This document shows, piece by piece, positions 8,627 through 17,473 of a stretch of 47,703 bases of DNA. The translations under genes and the position numbers were made by a program. Below the pieces are notes generated by a model. It made no database searches. It had not been told where the DNA came from and worked only from the letters and a program-made list of their open reading frames with translations. The stretch's first letter is position 1; every line of letters starts with the position of its first letter. Source of the stretch: Planctomycetota bacterium (GTDB lineage Bacteria; Planctomycetota; Phycisphaerae; SM23-33); NCBI GenBank assembly GCA_009908915.1, contig JAAAOJ010000056.1, forward strand, positions 1 through 47,703, read 5' to 3'.

Positions 8627-9031
8627 CCCGGAAACCGGAACCAGTTGTGTCGCAGCTGCAAGCATGATATGAAGTGTATACGATTGTGAGTCACCGCAAT
8701 CACTGACAAGCGGCGTGTAGTAGAGAAGTGTGTCCATGAATTGCTGAGGCCGTGCTAGATCACCGCGCACTCGATTCAATATGTCTTCTTGTTCTTGCAT
8801 GTCGTCCGAACTGAGATTGCCAGACGTCTGTGCCCGACCAGCAGCACAACCGTCATCAAACTCGTTGAACCAATCCCGAACTTGCATGAGCCTGCCGACA
8901 CTTTTTCGTACCGATTCTGCAAATGCACTGGGAAGCTCGCGGCCGTTCGTGGCATCCGGCCAATCCAGAAACTCGCGTTGCCCCATCCAATCGAACCAGC
9001 AAACGGCATAGTAGCGGGGAGTAACAGACAT
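8438..9031 (-). CDS. Hypothetical protein, possibly truncated
   Basis: The ATG at 9031 follows AGCAGG and opens 197 codons. The first about 130 residues (MSVTPRYYAVCWFDWMGQRE onward) have a normal mixed composition and lie in a lower-GC stretch. The last about 60 residues are antisense to the HPr gene and are Gly/Val-rich, as expected of a shadow frame. The simplest reading is a real but 3'-truncated gene that has lost its own stop and reads into HPr antisense. I recognise no domain. An alternative is that none of it is expressed. Confidence 0.35.
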   Translation of the reverse strand: MSVTPRYYAVCWFDWMGQREFLDWPDATNGRELPSAFAESVRKSVGRLMQVRDWFNEFDDGCAAGRAQTSGNLSSDDMQEQEDILNRVRGDLARPQQFMDTLLYYTPLVSDCGDSQSYTLHIMLAAATQLVPVSGLRFLAHFAEAVLDELGEGVDGVGGVVAVGGDCEDRSLGGGQSHHGHDALGVDGEFPFAHLDA

Positions 9032-9172
9032 CTCGGACAACCTGCTTTTCTTCGGCTGAGCGATTTCTTGGGTCCTCTTTGTGAAGACATTATCTGATCT
9101 CGCACTTGCTCTTTTCGCGTGATTCGCGGCCGGCGTCTTCTCTTCACTGGCTACGAGGTCCGGGTTCCCGCT

Positions 9173-9916
9173 TCACTGACTACTGATGACGTCTTTGAGT
9201 TTGGGCAGGTATTTCCTGCGATGTTTCTTTTTGGCGAGGTTGTATTTCATGATCGCCCAGATCGCCCGGAACCCATCCTTCGCCCCGATCTTCTTGCCCT
9301 CCTCGTAGCCGCGGCCTTCATAGCTGATGGCAACCTCGTACATGCGAATCCGAAGGGCCGCCAGCTTGGCGGTGATCTCCGGCTCGAAGCCGAAGCGGTC
9401 TTCCTCGATGTCGATCGCCTGGATGATCTCGCGCTTGAAGACCTTGTAGCAGGTCTCCATGTCCGTCAGCCACAGGCCGGTGAACCAGTTACTGAGGCGC
9501 GTCAGGAAGAGGTTGCCCTTGGCGTGCCAGTAGTTCAGGACGCGGTGGCACTCGCCGCCGGCGAAGCGGCTGCCGTAGACCACGTCGGCCCGGCCGTCGG
9601 CAATGGGCTCGAGCAGGCGCGGGTATTCCTGTGGGTCGTATTCGAGGTCGGCGTCCTGGATTACCACCACGTCGCCCTCGGCCGCCTGGATGCCGGTCCG
9701 CAGGGCCGCCCCTTTGCCCCTGTTGACCTCGTGGAGCAGGACGCGGACGTTGTCGTTGGCGGCGTCGATTTCCGCGAGCTTGTCGCGCGTGCCGTCCGTG
9801 GAGTAGTCGTCGACGATCACGATTTCCTTCTCGACGTCCACGGCCTGGACGACGGCGACGATGTCGTCGACGGTCTTGATCTCGTTGTAGACGGGCATGA
9901 CCACGGTGAGTTTCAT
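9173..9916 (-). CDS. Family 2 glycosyltransferase (polyprenyl-phosphate sugar synthase-like)
   Basis: Encodes 247 residues from ATG 9916, preceded by AAGGA; the open frame extends further but [12 protein letters not shown] is the family N-terminus. GT-A motifs are present: [18 protein letters not shown] for nucleotide binding, [11 protein letters not shown] and the metal-binding [10 protein letters not shown]. The length and absence of C-terminal membrane helices resemble dolichol- or undecaprenyl-phosphate mannosyl/glucosyl transferases, which charge a lipid carrier at the membrane face. The sugar cannot be read from the sequence. It is divergent from the isomerase gene, across a gap that carries a strong GC hairpin. 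Confidence 0.88.
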   Translation of the reverse strand: MKLTVVMPVYNEIKTVDDIVAVVQAVDVEKEIVIVDDYSTDGTRDKLAEIDAANDNVRVLLHEVNRGKGAALRTGIQAAEGDVVVIQDADLEYDPQEYPRLLEPIADGRADVVYGSRFAGGECHRVLNYWHAKGNLFLTRLSNWFTGLWLTDMETCYKVFKREIIQAIDIEEDRFGFEPEITAKLAALRIRMYEVAISYEGRGYEEGKKIGAKDGFRAIWAIMKYNLAKKKHRRKYLPKLKDVISSQ

Positions 9917-10043
9917 GGGTCGGTATTCCTTTTCGGTCAGCGGTTCGCTTGTCGAGCCCCGCAGCATATCGGCGCCCGCCCGGCCTGTCCAGCGTCGCTT
10001 GCTCTGCGGATACGTCGCTGGCCCGCCCGGTTACCGGAAACAT

Positions 10044-10086
10044 CGCGCCGCCCCTTGTACCTGTCGCGGCGGCGCGCACAATGGGC
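10044..10086. other. GC-rich inverted repeat in a divergent intergenic region
   Basis: CGCGCCGCC (10044-10052) and GGCGGCGCG (10078-10086) form a perfect 9-bp stem with a 25-base loop. It lies between the divergent glycosyltransferase and isomerase genes. There is no T-run, so it is not an obvious terminator. The role is unknown. Confidence 0.35.
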
Positions 10087-10189
10087 GGGATGAGCTTGTC
10101 CGCGGATTCGGGCCGACACGGAGTCGACCGCGTTGCTGCCCGCCGAACGCATCAGCAGGCCGCGCACGCGGCCGGGAGAACGCCCTGCC

Positions 10190-10957
10190 ATGGCAAAACC
10201 GATTTCCGTCCAGCTTTACAGCGTTCGCAAGGCCATTGCCGACGACCCGTGGGGCACGCTTGAGACGATCGCCGCCATGGGCTACGTCGGTGTTGAGCCC
10301 TGCGGCGTCATCGGCGGCGACATCGAGGAGATGGCCCGCCGCATCAACGACCTCGGCCTGACCGTCAGCGCCGTGCAGACCGGCACGCCCGTCGGCGACG
10401 ACGCCAACCGCCTCATGGACGAAGCCGAGGCCCTTGGCACGACCCACATCGTCTGCCCTTCCCACGACGTCGCCAACTGGCAGGACGCCGACGGCATCGA
10501 GAAGACGGCCGAGCGGTTCGAGGAGGCCATCGCGCGCACCGCCGAGCGCAACATGACCTTCGGCTATCACAACCACGAGTTCGAGCTGGCCGTCATCGAC
10601 GGTACGCCCGGGCTGCTGAAGCTCGCCGAGCGCCTGGCGGAACTGACGTTCACCGTCGACACGTACTGGGTGAACGTGGGCGGCCAGGATCCGGTGGAGG
10701 TCGTCACGGCCCTCGGTGCACAGGCCAACGTCCTGCACATCAAGGACGGTCCATTGGTCAAGGGCGAGCCGATGGTGGCCGCCGGCGCGGGCATGATGGA
10801 TTTCCCGCCAATCGTCGAAGCCGCCACCGGCGCCGAATGGCTGGTCGTGGAACTCGACACCTGTGCCACCGACATGCTCGCCGCCGTCGAACAGAGCATC
10901 AAGTATCTCGTCGACACCGGCCTCGGGCGGGCGATATGGTCAAAGGGATCGCCATGA
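10190..10957 (+). CDS. Sugar phosphate isomerase/epimerase (TIM barrel)
   Basis: Encodes 255 residues from ATG 10190 with GGGAG upstream. The AP-endonuclease-2/xylose-isomerase-like barrel is evident: MAKPISVQLYSVRKAIADD at the N-terminus, GYVGVEP, FGYHNHEFEL with metal-ligand residues, FTVDTYWVNVGGQDP, VLHIKDG and a late WLVVELD. These proteins are metal-dependent sugar or inositol isomerases/epimerases of varied specificity; the substrate cannot be inferred. The stop overlaps the start of the next gene in ATGA, so the two are probably co-translated. Confidence 0.9.
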   Translation: MAKPISVQLYSVRKAIADDPWGTLETIAAMGYVGVEPCGVIGGDIEEMARRINDLGLTVSAVQTGTPVGDDANRLMDEAEALGTTHIVCPSHDVANWQDADGIEKTAERFEEAIARTAERNMTFGYHNHEFELAVIDGTPGLLKLAERLAELTFTVDTYWVNVGGQDPVEVVTALGAQANVLHIKDGPLVKGEPMVAAGAGMMDFPPIVEAATGAEWLVVELDTCATDMLAAVEQSIKYLVDTGLGRAIWSKGSP

Positions 10958-12303
10958 CGCGACCGGCCCTTATCCTGCTGCTCGTGCTGCCGGGCGTCGT
11001 TGCTCGCGCCGGCGAGTCGGCGCTCCAGCCGGGCGACCTGCCCGGCGATGCGAGCTTCTATCGTGACAACTTCGACCGTATCCGCCTGCTGCTGCAGTGG
11101 CATGCGGGCGTGCGGTTCGGGCCGAGCCGCCTCGCCCCGGCCGAGTCGGCCGACGTGGAGTTCGTCATCCCGGACGAAGACGCCGCCGCCCGCCAGGTCG
11201 ATGCCCTCTGCCGGGCGCTGCTGACGGCCGGTCGCCGCGGCGACGCACTGCCCGACTGGACGATCCACCTCGACGAGACCTTGATTGAGGCCGTCCAGCG
11301 GGACTTCAGCCCCGCCACGGCTGCCTGGGCGAAACGGTACGCCGCCATCGCCGACGATGCCTGGCGGCAGGCCGATCCCGACGGCCGATCGCTCGACCCG
11401 TTTGCCACCGGAAGCGGCCAAGCCGTCGCACGGGCGGGCAAACGGCGGGCACTGCTGGCCGAGCACACGGAGGCATACGGACCGGACCTTCTGCGGCGAA
11501 GCATCCGCTGGGCCGGCGTCTACTCCGTGGCCGCCGACGCGCCCTCGCATCAGGTGTTTGTGCATCGCCTCAGTGACGCCGCCGGAGAGAATCTCTTCGC
11601 CTTTTACCGCGCTCGCGGGGCCGACGTCCCCCATTTCGCCCTTGGGCCAATCGTCACCGACACCTGGCCGCCGCGAGATGCGGTCAGCGTGCCCACGGAG
11701 ACGGCTATCACCCTCGGCGTGTCGCGTCCTGTGAAATTGGCCGACGAGGCGATCCGCGTCGCTGCCGCAACCCGCACGAGCAGGTTGCACCGGTATCGCG
11801 TAAACGCGCACTACGACGAAGATCAATCGGCCATCGTTGTCGCACTCAACGAGCGTCTCCTTGAGGGCGCGGAGGTCAACGTTCGCCTGGCGGCCCGGAA
11901 GGTGCTCGATGCCGAAACACGCCTGCCGCTCGACGGCAACGGCAACGGCCGGCGCGACGACGAGGACGATGCCCTTCTGACGTTCAGCACACGTCACACC
12001 GATGACCGGACTCAGCCGCCTGCCGTCAGCCAACCGCCGCGAGAACTGACGACCGTTCGTGCCCGCCGCGTCATGGTCTTCAGCATCGACGCGATCGACC
12101 CCGCCGGCGCGCCGCTGCAGATCAAGACCGTCGACCTGCCGAAGGAGGCAGCGTTCGATCCGCATACACGCATCGTCCGTTGGCCAACCACGCTGGACGA
12201 CGTGGGCCAGTGTCGCGTGACCTTCCGCGTCAGCAATGGCTTGAAACAAACCGCCCCGCTGGCCGTCACGCTCAGCGTGCTGCCCGACCCCACCGTGCCC
12301 TGA
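10954..12303 (+). CDS. Secreted protein with a C-terminal Ig-like (cadherin/He_PIG-type) region
   Basis: Encodes 449 residues. ATG 10954 is chosen over the upstream ATG 10936 because AAAGGG lies just before it and it overlaps the isomerase stop (ATGA). A signal peptide (LILLLVLPGVVARA) is present. The middle is Ala/Arg/Asp-rich with no known catalytic motif. Around residue 330 a calcium-binding-like DGNGNGRRDDEDD segment occurs, and the last about 75 residues (FSIDAIDPAGAPLQ onward) look like an Ig-like fold often found on planctomycete exported proteins. Probably periplasmic or surface-exposed. The function is unknown. Confidence 0.7.
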   Translation: MTRPALILLLVLPGVVARAGESALQPGDLPGDASFYRDNFDRIRLLLQWHAGVRFGPSRLAPAESADVEFVIPDEDAAARQVDALCRALLTAGRRGDALPDWTIHLDETLIEAVQRDFSPATAAWAKRYAAIADDAWRQADPDGRSLDPFATGSGQAVARAGKRRALLAEHTEAYGPDLLRRSIRWAGVYSVAADAPSHQVFVHRLSDAAGENLFAFYRARGADVPHFALGPIVTDTWPPRDAVSVPTETAITLGVSRPVKLADEAIRVAAATRTSRLHRYRVNAHYDEDQSAIVVALNERLLEGAEVNVRLAARKVLDAETRLPLDGNGNGRRDDEDDALLTFSTRHTDDRTQPPAVSQPPRELTTVRARRVMVFSIDAIDPAGAPLQIKTVDLPKEAAFDPHTRIVRWPTTLDDVGQCRVTFRVSNGLKQTAPLAVTLSVLPDPTVP

Positions 12304-12312
12304 CCGTCGGCC

Positions 12313-13230
12313 TCAGTCTTCGCGGGCAATGGCATAACGCGGTGTGTGATTCGCCACCGGCTGATACCCCAGCGCATTGTGCAGCCGCCGGGCGGCCGAG
12401 CCGTCGACCAGCGGCAGCAGGGCCGTCGTCAGCGTAACCTCGGGAACGTCGTAGGCCTGCTGGTGGTGAGCGATCAGCGATTGTCGATACTGCCAGATCA
12501 CCGGGGGGACAAGGACGCGCTGGCTCATCACGTCGATCACGAATCGCTCCTCGTCATCGATGAACGCCTGCAACCGCCTGGGCAGTTCCTTGAAGATCTG
12601 ATCCGGTATGAACGGCTCCCGCGGCAGTTTCGCCCGTCGCAGGTCGATGCCCGGCGCGGCCATCACCGCCAACGGGCCGCCCTGGCGCGCGATCGCCGCG
12701 TCGATGCCGTCCAACGTCATCATGCCGCCGTCGACAGGGAGCGGACGCGACAACGCCTCGCTCAGCGGCCATGGAACCATGCCGCGTGCCCGGGCCGTCT
12801 GTTGGCGATCCCACGCCTCCAGCAGCAGCCGCAGCGCCCATGCACTTCGGGCGTTGTACCAGTATGTCAGTCGGTCGGCCCGGGTGGGAAAGAGCCTCGG
12901 CGTGGCGGTCGGCCCCGCAACGGCCAGGCGTTTGACCTGCGCGTTGAGGGCGTCCCGCAGCGTGCAGGCCGACGCCGTGAGATCCGGCAGCCCCGCGCCG
13001 TCGGCGCCCTCTTCGGCGGACTCGATACGCTCGCACATCAGCTTGATGTAGACATAGCCGTCATCCCCGACCGTGCGGTCCAGCACCGTCGCAAGTTCCG
13101 CGTAGCCGACCGCCGGCTCGACGCCTTCGAGGTCGAGCGTAACACGCGGCGGTCGCGGAGGCTCGCAGCCGACCAGCAGCAGGAGTGCCGCCAGGAGCCA
13201 AATGGTCCGGTGGTATCTCACGCGTGACAT
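12313..13230 (-). CDS. DUF547 family lipoprotein
   Basis: Encodes 305 residues. The N-terminal signal ends in the lipobox LLLVGC, so it is probably a lipoprotein. The DUF547 signature is seen in DRLTYWYNARSAWALRLLLE and in FIPDQIFK followed by DDEERFVIDV near the C-terminal third. DUF547 proteins are of unknown biochemical function. The gene converges with the secreted-protein gene (stops ten bases apart) and lies about 25 bases downstream of truD on the same strand, so it may be co-transcribed with truD. Confidence 0.85.
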   Translation of the reverse strand: MSRVRYHRTIWLLAALLLLVGCEPPRPPRVTLDLEGVEPAVGYAELATVLDRTVGDDGYVYIKLMCERIESAEEGADGAGLPDLTASACTLRDALNAQVKRLAVAGPTATPRLFPTRADRLTYWYNARSAWALRLLLEAWDRQQTARARGMVPWPLSEALSRPLPVDGGMMTLDGIDAAIARQGGPLAVMAAPGIDLRRAKLPREPFIPDQIFKELPRRLQAFIDDEERFVIDVMSQRVLVPPVIWQYRQSLIAHHQQAYDVPEVTLTTALLPLVDGSAARRLHNALGYQPVANHTPRYAIARED

Positions 13231-13254
13231 TGTATCGGCCGGCGGGGCCGGGGG

Positions 13255-14502
13255 CTACTCTGCGATGTAGGGCCGGCGCGTTTTGGTGATTTCCTCGACG
13301 GCGACGGTCGCGTAGCAGCCGGGTGGGCCGGCGAAGCTCAACTCCATGTACTCGCCGTGGGCGTCAAGCCCGGCGGACATCGCCGCCTGCTCGGGTCGCC
13401 ACCGTAGCGGCCGGCGCGTGCCACGAACCTTCAGGCTGCCCGCCCGGTCGAAGTCCTCGCACGTCACCCCAAGGGTCTCCAGGGCCGACCGCTCGATCTC
13501 GCCCGCTTCGCTGGAGGCCAGTCGCTCGCGCTGGCCCGGCAGCGGACCGGTGGGGCTGATCTGCCAGTGTTCACAGCGTGGCTGCTCGGTCGCCGGGTCC
13601 TCGACGGGGAAGACGCCGCCGGTGTCGGTCTTCTTGGCAAGGTCGCCCGGCAGCAGCCGGTCGATCGTATCGATCCGCCGGGCGAGCACGGCGTTGAAGA
13701 TCGCGCTCTGGAAGGCCGAGACGTACAGCCGCCGCATGCGTTTGTCGATTGCGCCGACGGCTTTGGCGGCCTTGCGGCCCTTGCGGTAGGCGGCCAGGGC
13801 GCGGCGTTCGTTGCTGTAGTGTCGCGGCCAGCGTTTCATTGCCCGGTCGAGGGCGTCGACCTCGAAGGCGTCGCGGGCGGCCCGGCAGTCCGGTGGGTCG
13901 TCCGGGCGAGGCCGCCCGAGGAACACCTGCAGAAACTCGTCGAGGTCGCCGCTGAGCAGCGCCCGTCCGAGTTCGGCCGTGTCGCCGCGCTTGCCAAAAC
14001 GCTGCTCGCCGAAGTAGTTTGGCACGCCGCGGGCTGTCAGCGTCGCCAGGATCGCCTGGCCGCGCTCGAGCTCCGCCGAGCCCACGTCCCGCAGCCGGAT
14101 CGTGAAACGGTTGGCCGAGAGGTGGCCGGGCTTGAGCTTGTTGCGGTGTCGGCCGACCCACAGCACGCGGATCTGCGGGTCGCTGTAGGCGGCGATCTTC
14201 CGCTCGTCGGCATGTTCGAGGCTCAGATACTGGCGCGATATCGCGTGGGCATCTTTCAGACCGGCCAGGCCGATCTCCTGCGGCCGAACGCCCATGGCCC
14301 GGGCGATGCGGCTGACGGCGGCCGGCGTCGGGATGCCGCGTTTCTCGATCTGAAAGTACGTGTGTGTGCCCTTGCCGGAGGCTTCGTACAGGGGAAGCTC
14401 GTCGACGATGAAGTCCTCGGGAACAACCTTGATCCGCCCGCCCGTACCGGGCAGCGAACGCGTGAGGTACGGCAGTGTGTCGGTGATGTTGGGAGCTGAC
14501 AT
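13255..14502 (-). CDS. truD: tRNA pseudouridine synthase D
   Basis: Encodes 415 residues from ATG 14502, where MSAPNITDTLPYLTRSLPG begins; no clear Shine-Dalgarno is visible. TruD family blocks are in order: GGRIKVVPEDFIVDELPLY, the catalytic-region motif AGLKDAHAISRQYLSL carrying the conserved Asp, and NRFTIRLRDV. Then comes the inserted TRUD domain, with YFGEQRFGKRGDTAELGRAL. The enzyme isomerises U13 in certain tRNAs in the cytoplasm. The nearest upstream gene is phoR, about 150 bases away on the same strand. Confidence 0.95.
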   Translation of the reverse strand: MSAPNITDTLPYLTRSLPGTGGRIKVVPEDFIVDELPLYEASGKGTHTYFQIEKRGIPTPAAVSRIARAMGVRPQEIGLAGLKDAHAISRQYLSLEHADERKIAAYSDPQIRVLWVGRHRNKLKPGHLSANRFTIRLRDVGSAELERGQAILATLTARGVPNYFGEQRFGKRGDTAELGRALLSGDLDEFLQVFLGRPRPDDPPDCRAARDAFEVDALDRAMKRWPRHYSNERRALAAYRKGRKAAKAVGAIDKRMRRLYVSAFQSAIFNAVLARRIDTIDRLLPGDLAKKTDTGGVFPVEDPATEQPRCEHWQISPTGPLPGQRERLASSEAGEIERSALETLGVTCEDFDRAGSLKVRGTRRPLRWRPEQAAMSAGLDAHGEYMELSFAGPPGCYATVAVEEITKTRRPYIAE

Positions 14503-14657
14503 GGGCTGGAGGATAACAGATTCACTCGGCCAAGCGCAACAGAAACGCACGACGACAAGCCGGTGTAAGCACCCCTCGCGTCAGTGCTCGCAAGTGGTCG
14601 CCGGTCCGCGGCGGGTTGCCCCCACAGCCCGCAGATTGTCATCCGTGGGTCTTGGCT

Positions 14658-16475
14658 TTACCCCGTTGGTTCGGCTGGCTCGGCAGCCGGCGCGGGGATG
14701 CGGAGCGTGACCGTCGTGCCCTGGCCGATGGCGGACTGCAACTCGACGCTGGCGCCGAGCCGGTCGCTGGCGTGGCGGACGATCGCCAGGCCCAGGCCCG
14801 TACCCCGCATGCGGCTGTCGCCCGTGCGGGATGCGTTGGCCTGGAAGAAGCGGTCGAAGACCTTCCGCTGATCCTCCGGCGAAATGCCGCAGCCGCTGTC
14901 TTCGACGCGGATGACCACCTCGCCGCCGGCCGGGCTGATCTCGAAGTTGACCGTGCCGCCTTCCGGTGTGAATTTGATCGCGTTGTCCAACAGGTTCTGC
15001 ACGATCAGCTCCAGCAGCTTGCGATCGGCGTGGAGGATAAATTCCTCATCGCTGCTGTTGACGTTCAGTCGGACGCTTTTCTCGCGGGCCCGCGGGCCGA
15101 ACTGCGACTGCGCGCGCAGCACGATCGCTCCCAGTGGGATCTCCTCGCTGGCGGTGCGCAGATCGCTGCCCTCGACGGCGTGGAGGTCCAGCAGGTCGTT
15201 GGTCATGTTCTCCAGCCGGCTGACGTTGCGGTCGAGCATGTCCACGTACTTCGCCAGCGTCTCCGGCGAGTCGGTGGCGTCGGCGTCGACGAAGCTGTCG
15301 ACCACACCGCGGAGGGTCGCCAGCGGTGTACGCAGCTCGTGCGATGCGTTGGCGACGAACTCGGCCTTCATCGCGCCGGTGCGTGCGATGTCGGTGACGT
15401 CGCGGACGACCAGCACCATCCAGATGTCGGAGGTCTTGTGTTGGGCGACGATGGAGGACTGCATGTGCAACGTGAAGCGGCGGCCACGCAGGTCGATATC
15501 CAGCTGTCGCTCGACGGACTCGGCCCCGGCGACCATCTCGCCGAAGACATCGACGGCCTCGGCGACGCGGACGATCGCCTGGAAGTGCCGGCCGGTGGGG
15601 TTGCCCTCGTCCGGGGCGAGCAGTTCGCGGGCGGCGTGGTTCATGAAAACAATGTGGCCGTCGTGGTCGAGGGCGATCACGCCGTCGCCGAGGTTGGCCA
15701 GGATGGTCTGGAGGTTCTCGCGCTGGGCGGTGATGAGGTCGAGCTGGTTCGAGACCGTCAGCCGCATCTCGTTCAGGGCGGTTGAGAGGTCTTCCAGTTC
15801 GGCCGAGCCGCGCACGTTCGGCCGCTGGGTCAGGTTGCCCGAGGCCAGGCGCCGGGCGGCCTCCGTAATGAGTCGCAGCGGCCGATACCACAGCCAACTG
15901 ACCATGAGGCCGAGGACCACGGCGGCGACGATGGTCGAGGCGGCGCCCCAGAACAGCGCTCCGGGAATGAAGTCGCCTTCTTCGGCGATGGCGCGGATGG
16001 GCATGGCGAGTCGAACGATCGCGACGGGCCGGTCGCCGACGTTGACCGGCAGGGCGAGGTAGCGATACCAGACCCCCAGCGTATCGCTTTCGCGGCGGTC
16101 CTGACCGGGATGGCCGTCGATGGCGGCGAGGACTTCCGGGCGGTCCGGTGTTTTGTGGTTGACCATTCGTGCCGCGGGCGTGTCCGCATCGCTCTCGCCG
16201 AGGACGCGACCGTCGAGGTCGATGATCGTCAGGCGATATTCCGTGTCCGGCTCGAACTGCTTGGCATACTGCTCGATGGCCTCCGGCGCGAGCGGCCAGC
16301 GACGTTCGAGGTGGTTGCGCGCCAGATCAAGCATGTGCCACTGATGCTGCTGCGTCTTGCGCTGGTAGTTCTCGTTGAGGTAGTGGTAAGAGACCCCGCC
16401 GCCGAGAGCGATGATGACGGCCACCAGAAGCAGGTTGCCTACAAACAGTCGAAGAAAAAAGCTAGTCCGCTTCAT
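14658..16475 (-). CDS. phoR: Phosphate sensor histidine kinase PhoR
   Basis: Encodes about 605 residues; the start MKRTSFFLRLFVGN is at 16475 and overlaps the end of phoB by 14 bases. Layout: membrane helix about 8-28, extracytoplasmic domain to about 165, second helix about 172-196, HAMP (WYRPLRLITEAARRLASGNL), PAS (ENLQTILANLGDGVIALD onward), HisKA ANASHELRTPLA with His about 379, and HATPase with NLLDNAIKFTPEGG, VEDSGCGI and GTGLGLAIVRH. The large periplasmic domain is unlike compact E. coli PhoR but common in PhoR of other phyla. Position beside phoB and pst makes the assignment firm. Confidence 0.93.
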   Translation of the reverse strand: MKRTSFFLRLFVGNLLLVAVIIALGGGVSYHYLNENYQRKTQQHQWHMLDLARNHLERRWPLAPEAIEQYAKQFEPDTEYRLTIIDLDGRVLGESDADTPAARMVNHKTPDRPEVLAAIDGHPGQDRRESDTLGVWYRYLALPVNVGDRPVAIVRLAMPIRAIAEEGDFIPGALFWGAASTIVAAVVLGLMVSWLWYRPLRLITEAARRLASGNLTQRPNVRGSAELEDLSTALNEMRLTVSNQLDLITAQRENLQTILANLGDGVIALDHDGHIVFMNHAARELLAPDEGNPTGRHFQAIVRVAEAVDVFGEMVAGAESVERQLDIDLRGRRFTLHMQSSIVAQHKTSDIWMVLVVRDVTDIARTGAMKAEFVANASHELRTPLATLRGVVDSFVDADATDSPETLAKYVDMLDRNVSRLENMTNDLLDLHAVEGSDLRTASEEIPLGAIVLRAQSQFGPRAREKSVRLNVNSSDEEFILHADRKLLELIVQNLLDNAIKFTPEGGTVNFEISPAGGEVVIRVEDSGCGISPEDQRKVFDRFFQANASRTGDSRMRGTGLGLAIVRHASDRLGASVELQSAIGQGTTVTLRIPAPAAEPAEPTG

Positions 16476-17166
16476 CGGCATCTACAGCCATTCGATACCC
16501 CACGCCGCGTACGGTCTTGAGGTACTTTCTGCCGTCGCCGAGCTTACGGCGAAGGCTGGTGAGGTGAACGTCGATCGTCCGGTCGGTCACCACGGCATCC
16601 ATGCCGATCGCCTGGTCGATCAACTGGTTGCGGCTCAGTACGCGGCCGCGGGCCGCCGCCAGGGCCGCCAGCAGCCGGAACTCGGTGAGCGTCAACTGCA
16701 CCTGCTTGCCGTCGACGGCAACCTCGTGGCGGTCGCGATCGATGTTGATCGGCCCGACCTTCACCGTGCCCTTGCCGTTGCCGCCGCTGCCGGCGCTGCG
16801 ACGCAGCACCGCCGCCACACGGGCGGCCAGGACCGACATGCTGAAGGGCTTGGTCACGTAGTCGTCCGCACCGAGGTGCAGACCGACGACGACGTCGCTT
16901 TCTTCGCTCTTGGCAGTGGCCATGATGATCGGCACCGAGGCCGTCCGGGGATCATTGCGGATCTTCTGGGCGATGTCCGTGCCGCTCATGCCGGGCAGCA
17001 TCAGGTCCAGGATCACCAGGTCCGGCGGCGAGGCCTGGGCCAGTCTCAGCCCGTCACCGCCGTCGTTGGCCACCTCGACCGCGTAGCCTTCCTTCTTCAG
17101 GCGCAAGGCGATCAGCTCAGCCATGTCCAGTTCATCCTCGATGACCAGTATGTGTTTCTTAGCCAT
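16462..17166 (-). CDS. phoB: Phosphate regulon response regulator PhoB
   Basis: Encodes 234 residues from ATG 17166 (MAKKHILVIEDELDMAEL). The receiver domain has acidic residues DE at 11-12, the phospho-acceptor Asp at about 54 (VILDLMLPG), a Thr/Ser-type switch and Lys at about 106 (YVTKPFS). The C-terminal winged helix of the OmpR/PhoB class ends with TVRGVGYRM. It would bind the 11-bp direct repeats described in this window. It is divergent from pstS across a 307-bp gap that contains repeats of this type, so autoregulation is plausible. Confidence 0.95.
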   Translation of the reverse strand: MAKKHILVIEDELDMAELIALRLKKEGYAVEVANDGGDGLRLAQASPPDLVILDLMLPGMSGTDIAQKIRNDPRTASVPIIMATAKSEESDVVVGLHLGADDYVTKPFSMSVLAARVAAVLRRSAGSGGNGKGTVKVGPINIDRDRHEVAVDGKQVQLTLTEFRLLAALAAARGRVLSRNQLIDQAIGMDAVVTDRTIDVHLTSLRRKLGDGRKYLKTVRGVGYRMAVDADEAD

Positions 17167-17216
17167 GGCAGGTAGTGTAACGGCTGATCGCCGAGGCACA
17201 ATCGGGGGTTTTGACA

Positions 17217-17233
17217 CTTAACGTAATCTTAGC
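17217..17233 (+). promoter_or_regulatory. Candidate PhoB box (two half-sites) in the phoB-pstS gap
   Basis: CTTAAC at 17217 and CTTAGC at 17228 are direct repeats 11 bp apart, about 50 bp in front of the phoB ATG. They match the motif found in triplicate before pstS. They could serve autoregulation of phoBR. The prediction rests on the pattern alone. Confidence 0.5.
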
Positions 17234-17338
17234 CTGATATGAACGACTTGCCAACACGGTCTTGTTAAGAAAACATTAGCGGTGGCAGACACCCTGTGAA
17301 GGCAGGCGTTTCCAACCGCGCGTGACCGACTGTTAAGA

Positions 17339-17393
17339 CTTAGCGCCACCTTAACGCGATCTTGCTCATTCCGTGATGCGGCGTGGCTAGGTT
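17339..17393 (+). promoter_or_regulatory. Triple PhoB box and -10 element of pstS
   Basis: CTTAGC (17339), CTTAAC (17350) and CTTGCT (17361) are hexamers at exact 11-bp steps. A -10-like TAGGTT begins at 17388, 49 bp after the first hexamer and 27 bp after the last, with no good -35 between. This is the layout of PhoB-activated promoters, where the box replaces the -35. The same 49/27 spacing recurs before the gene at 44860. Confidence 0.7.
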
Positions 17394-17473
17394 GGATCGT
17401 AGCAAGCGGAGCGACGGGACTGGCCTGTCTCTCCAGAAACCAGGAATGTGCCTGACAAGTGAAAGGGAACGAA

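Noticed and set aside
10567..12249. 560-residue open frame opposite the isomerase and secreted-protein genes
   Set aside because: Composition is that of an antisense shadow and it spans two well-supported genes.
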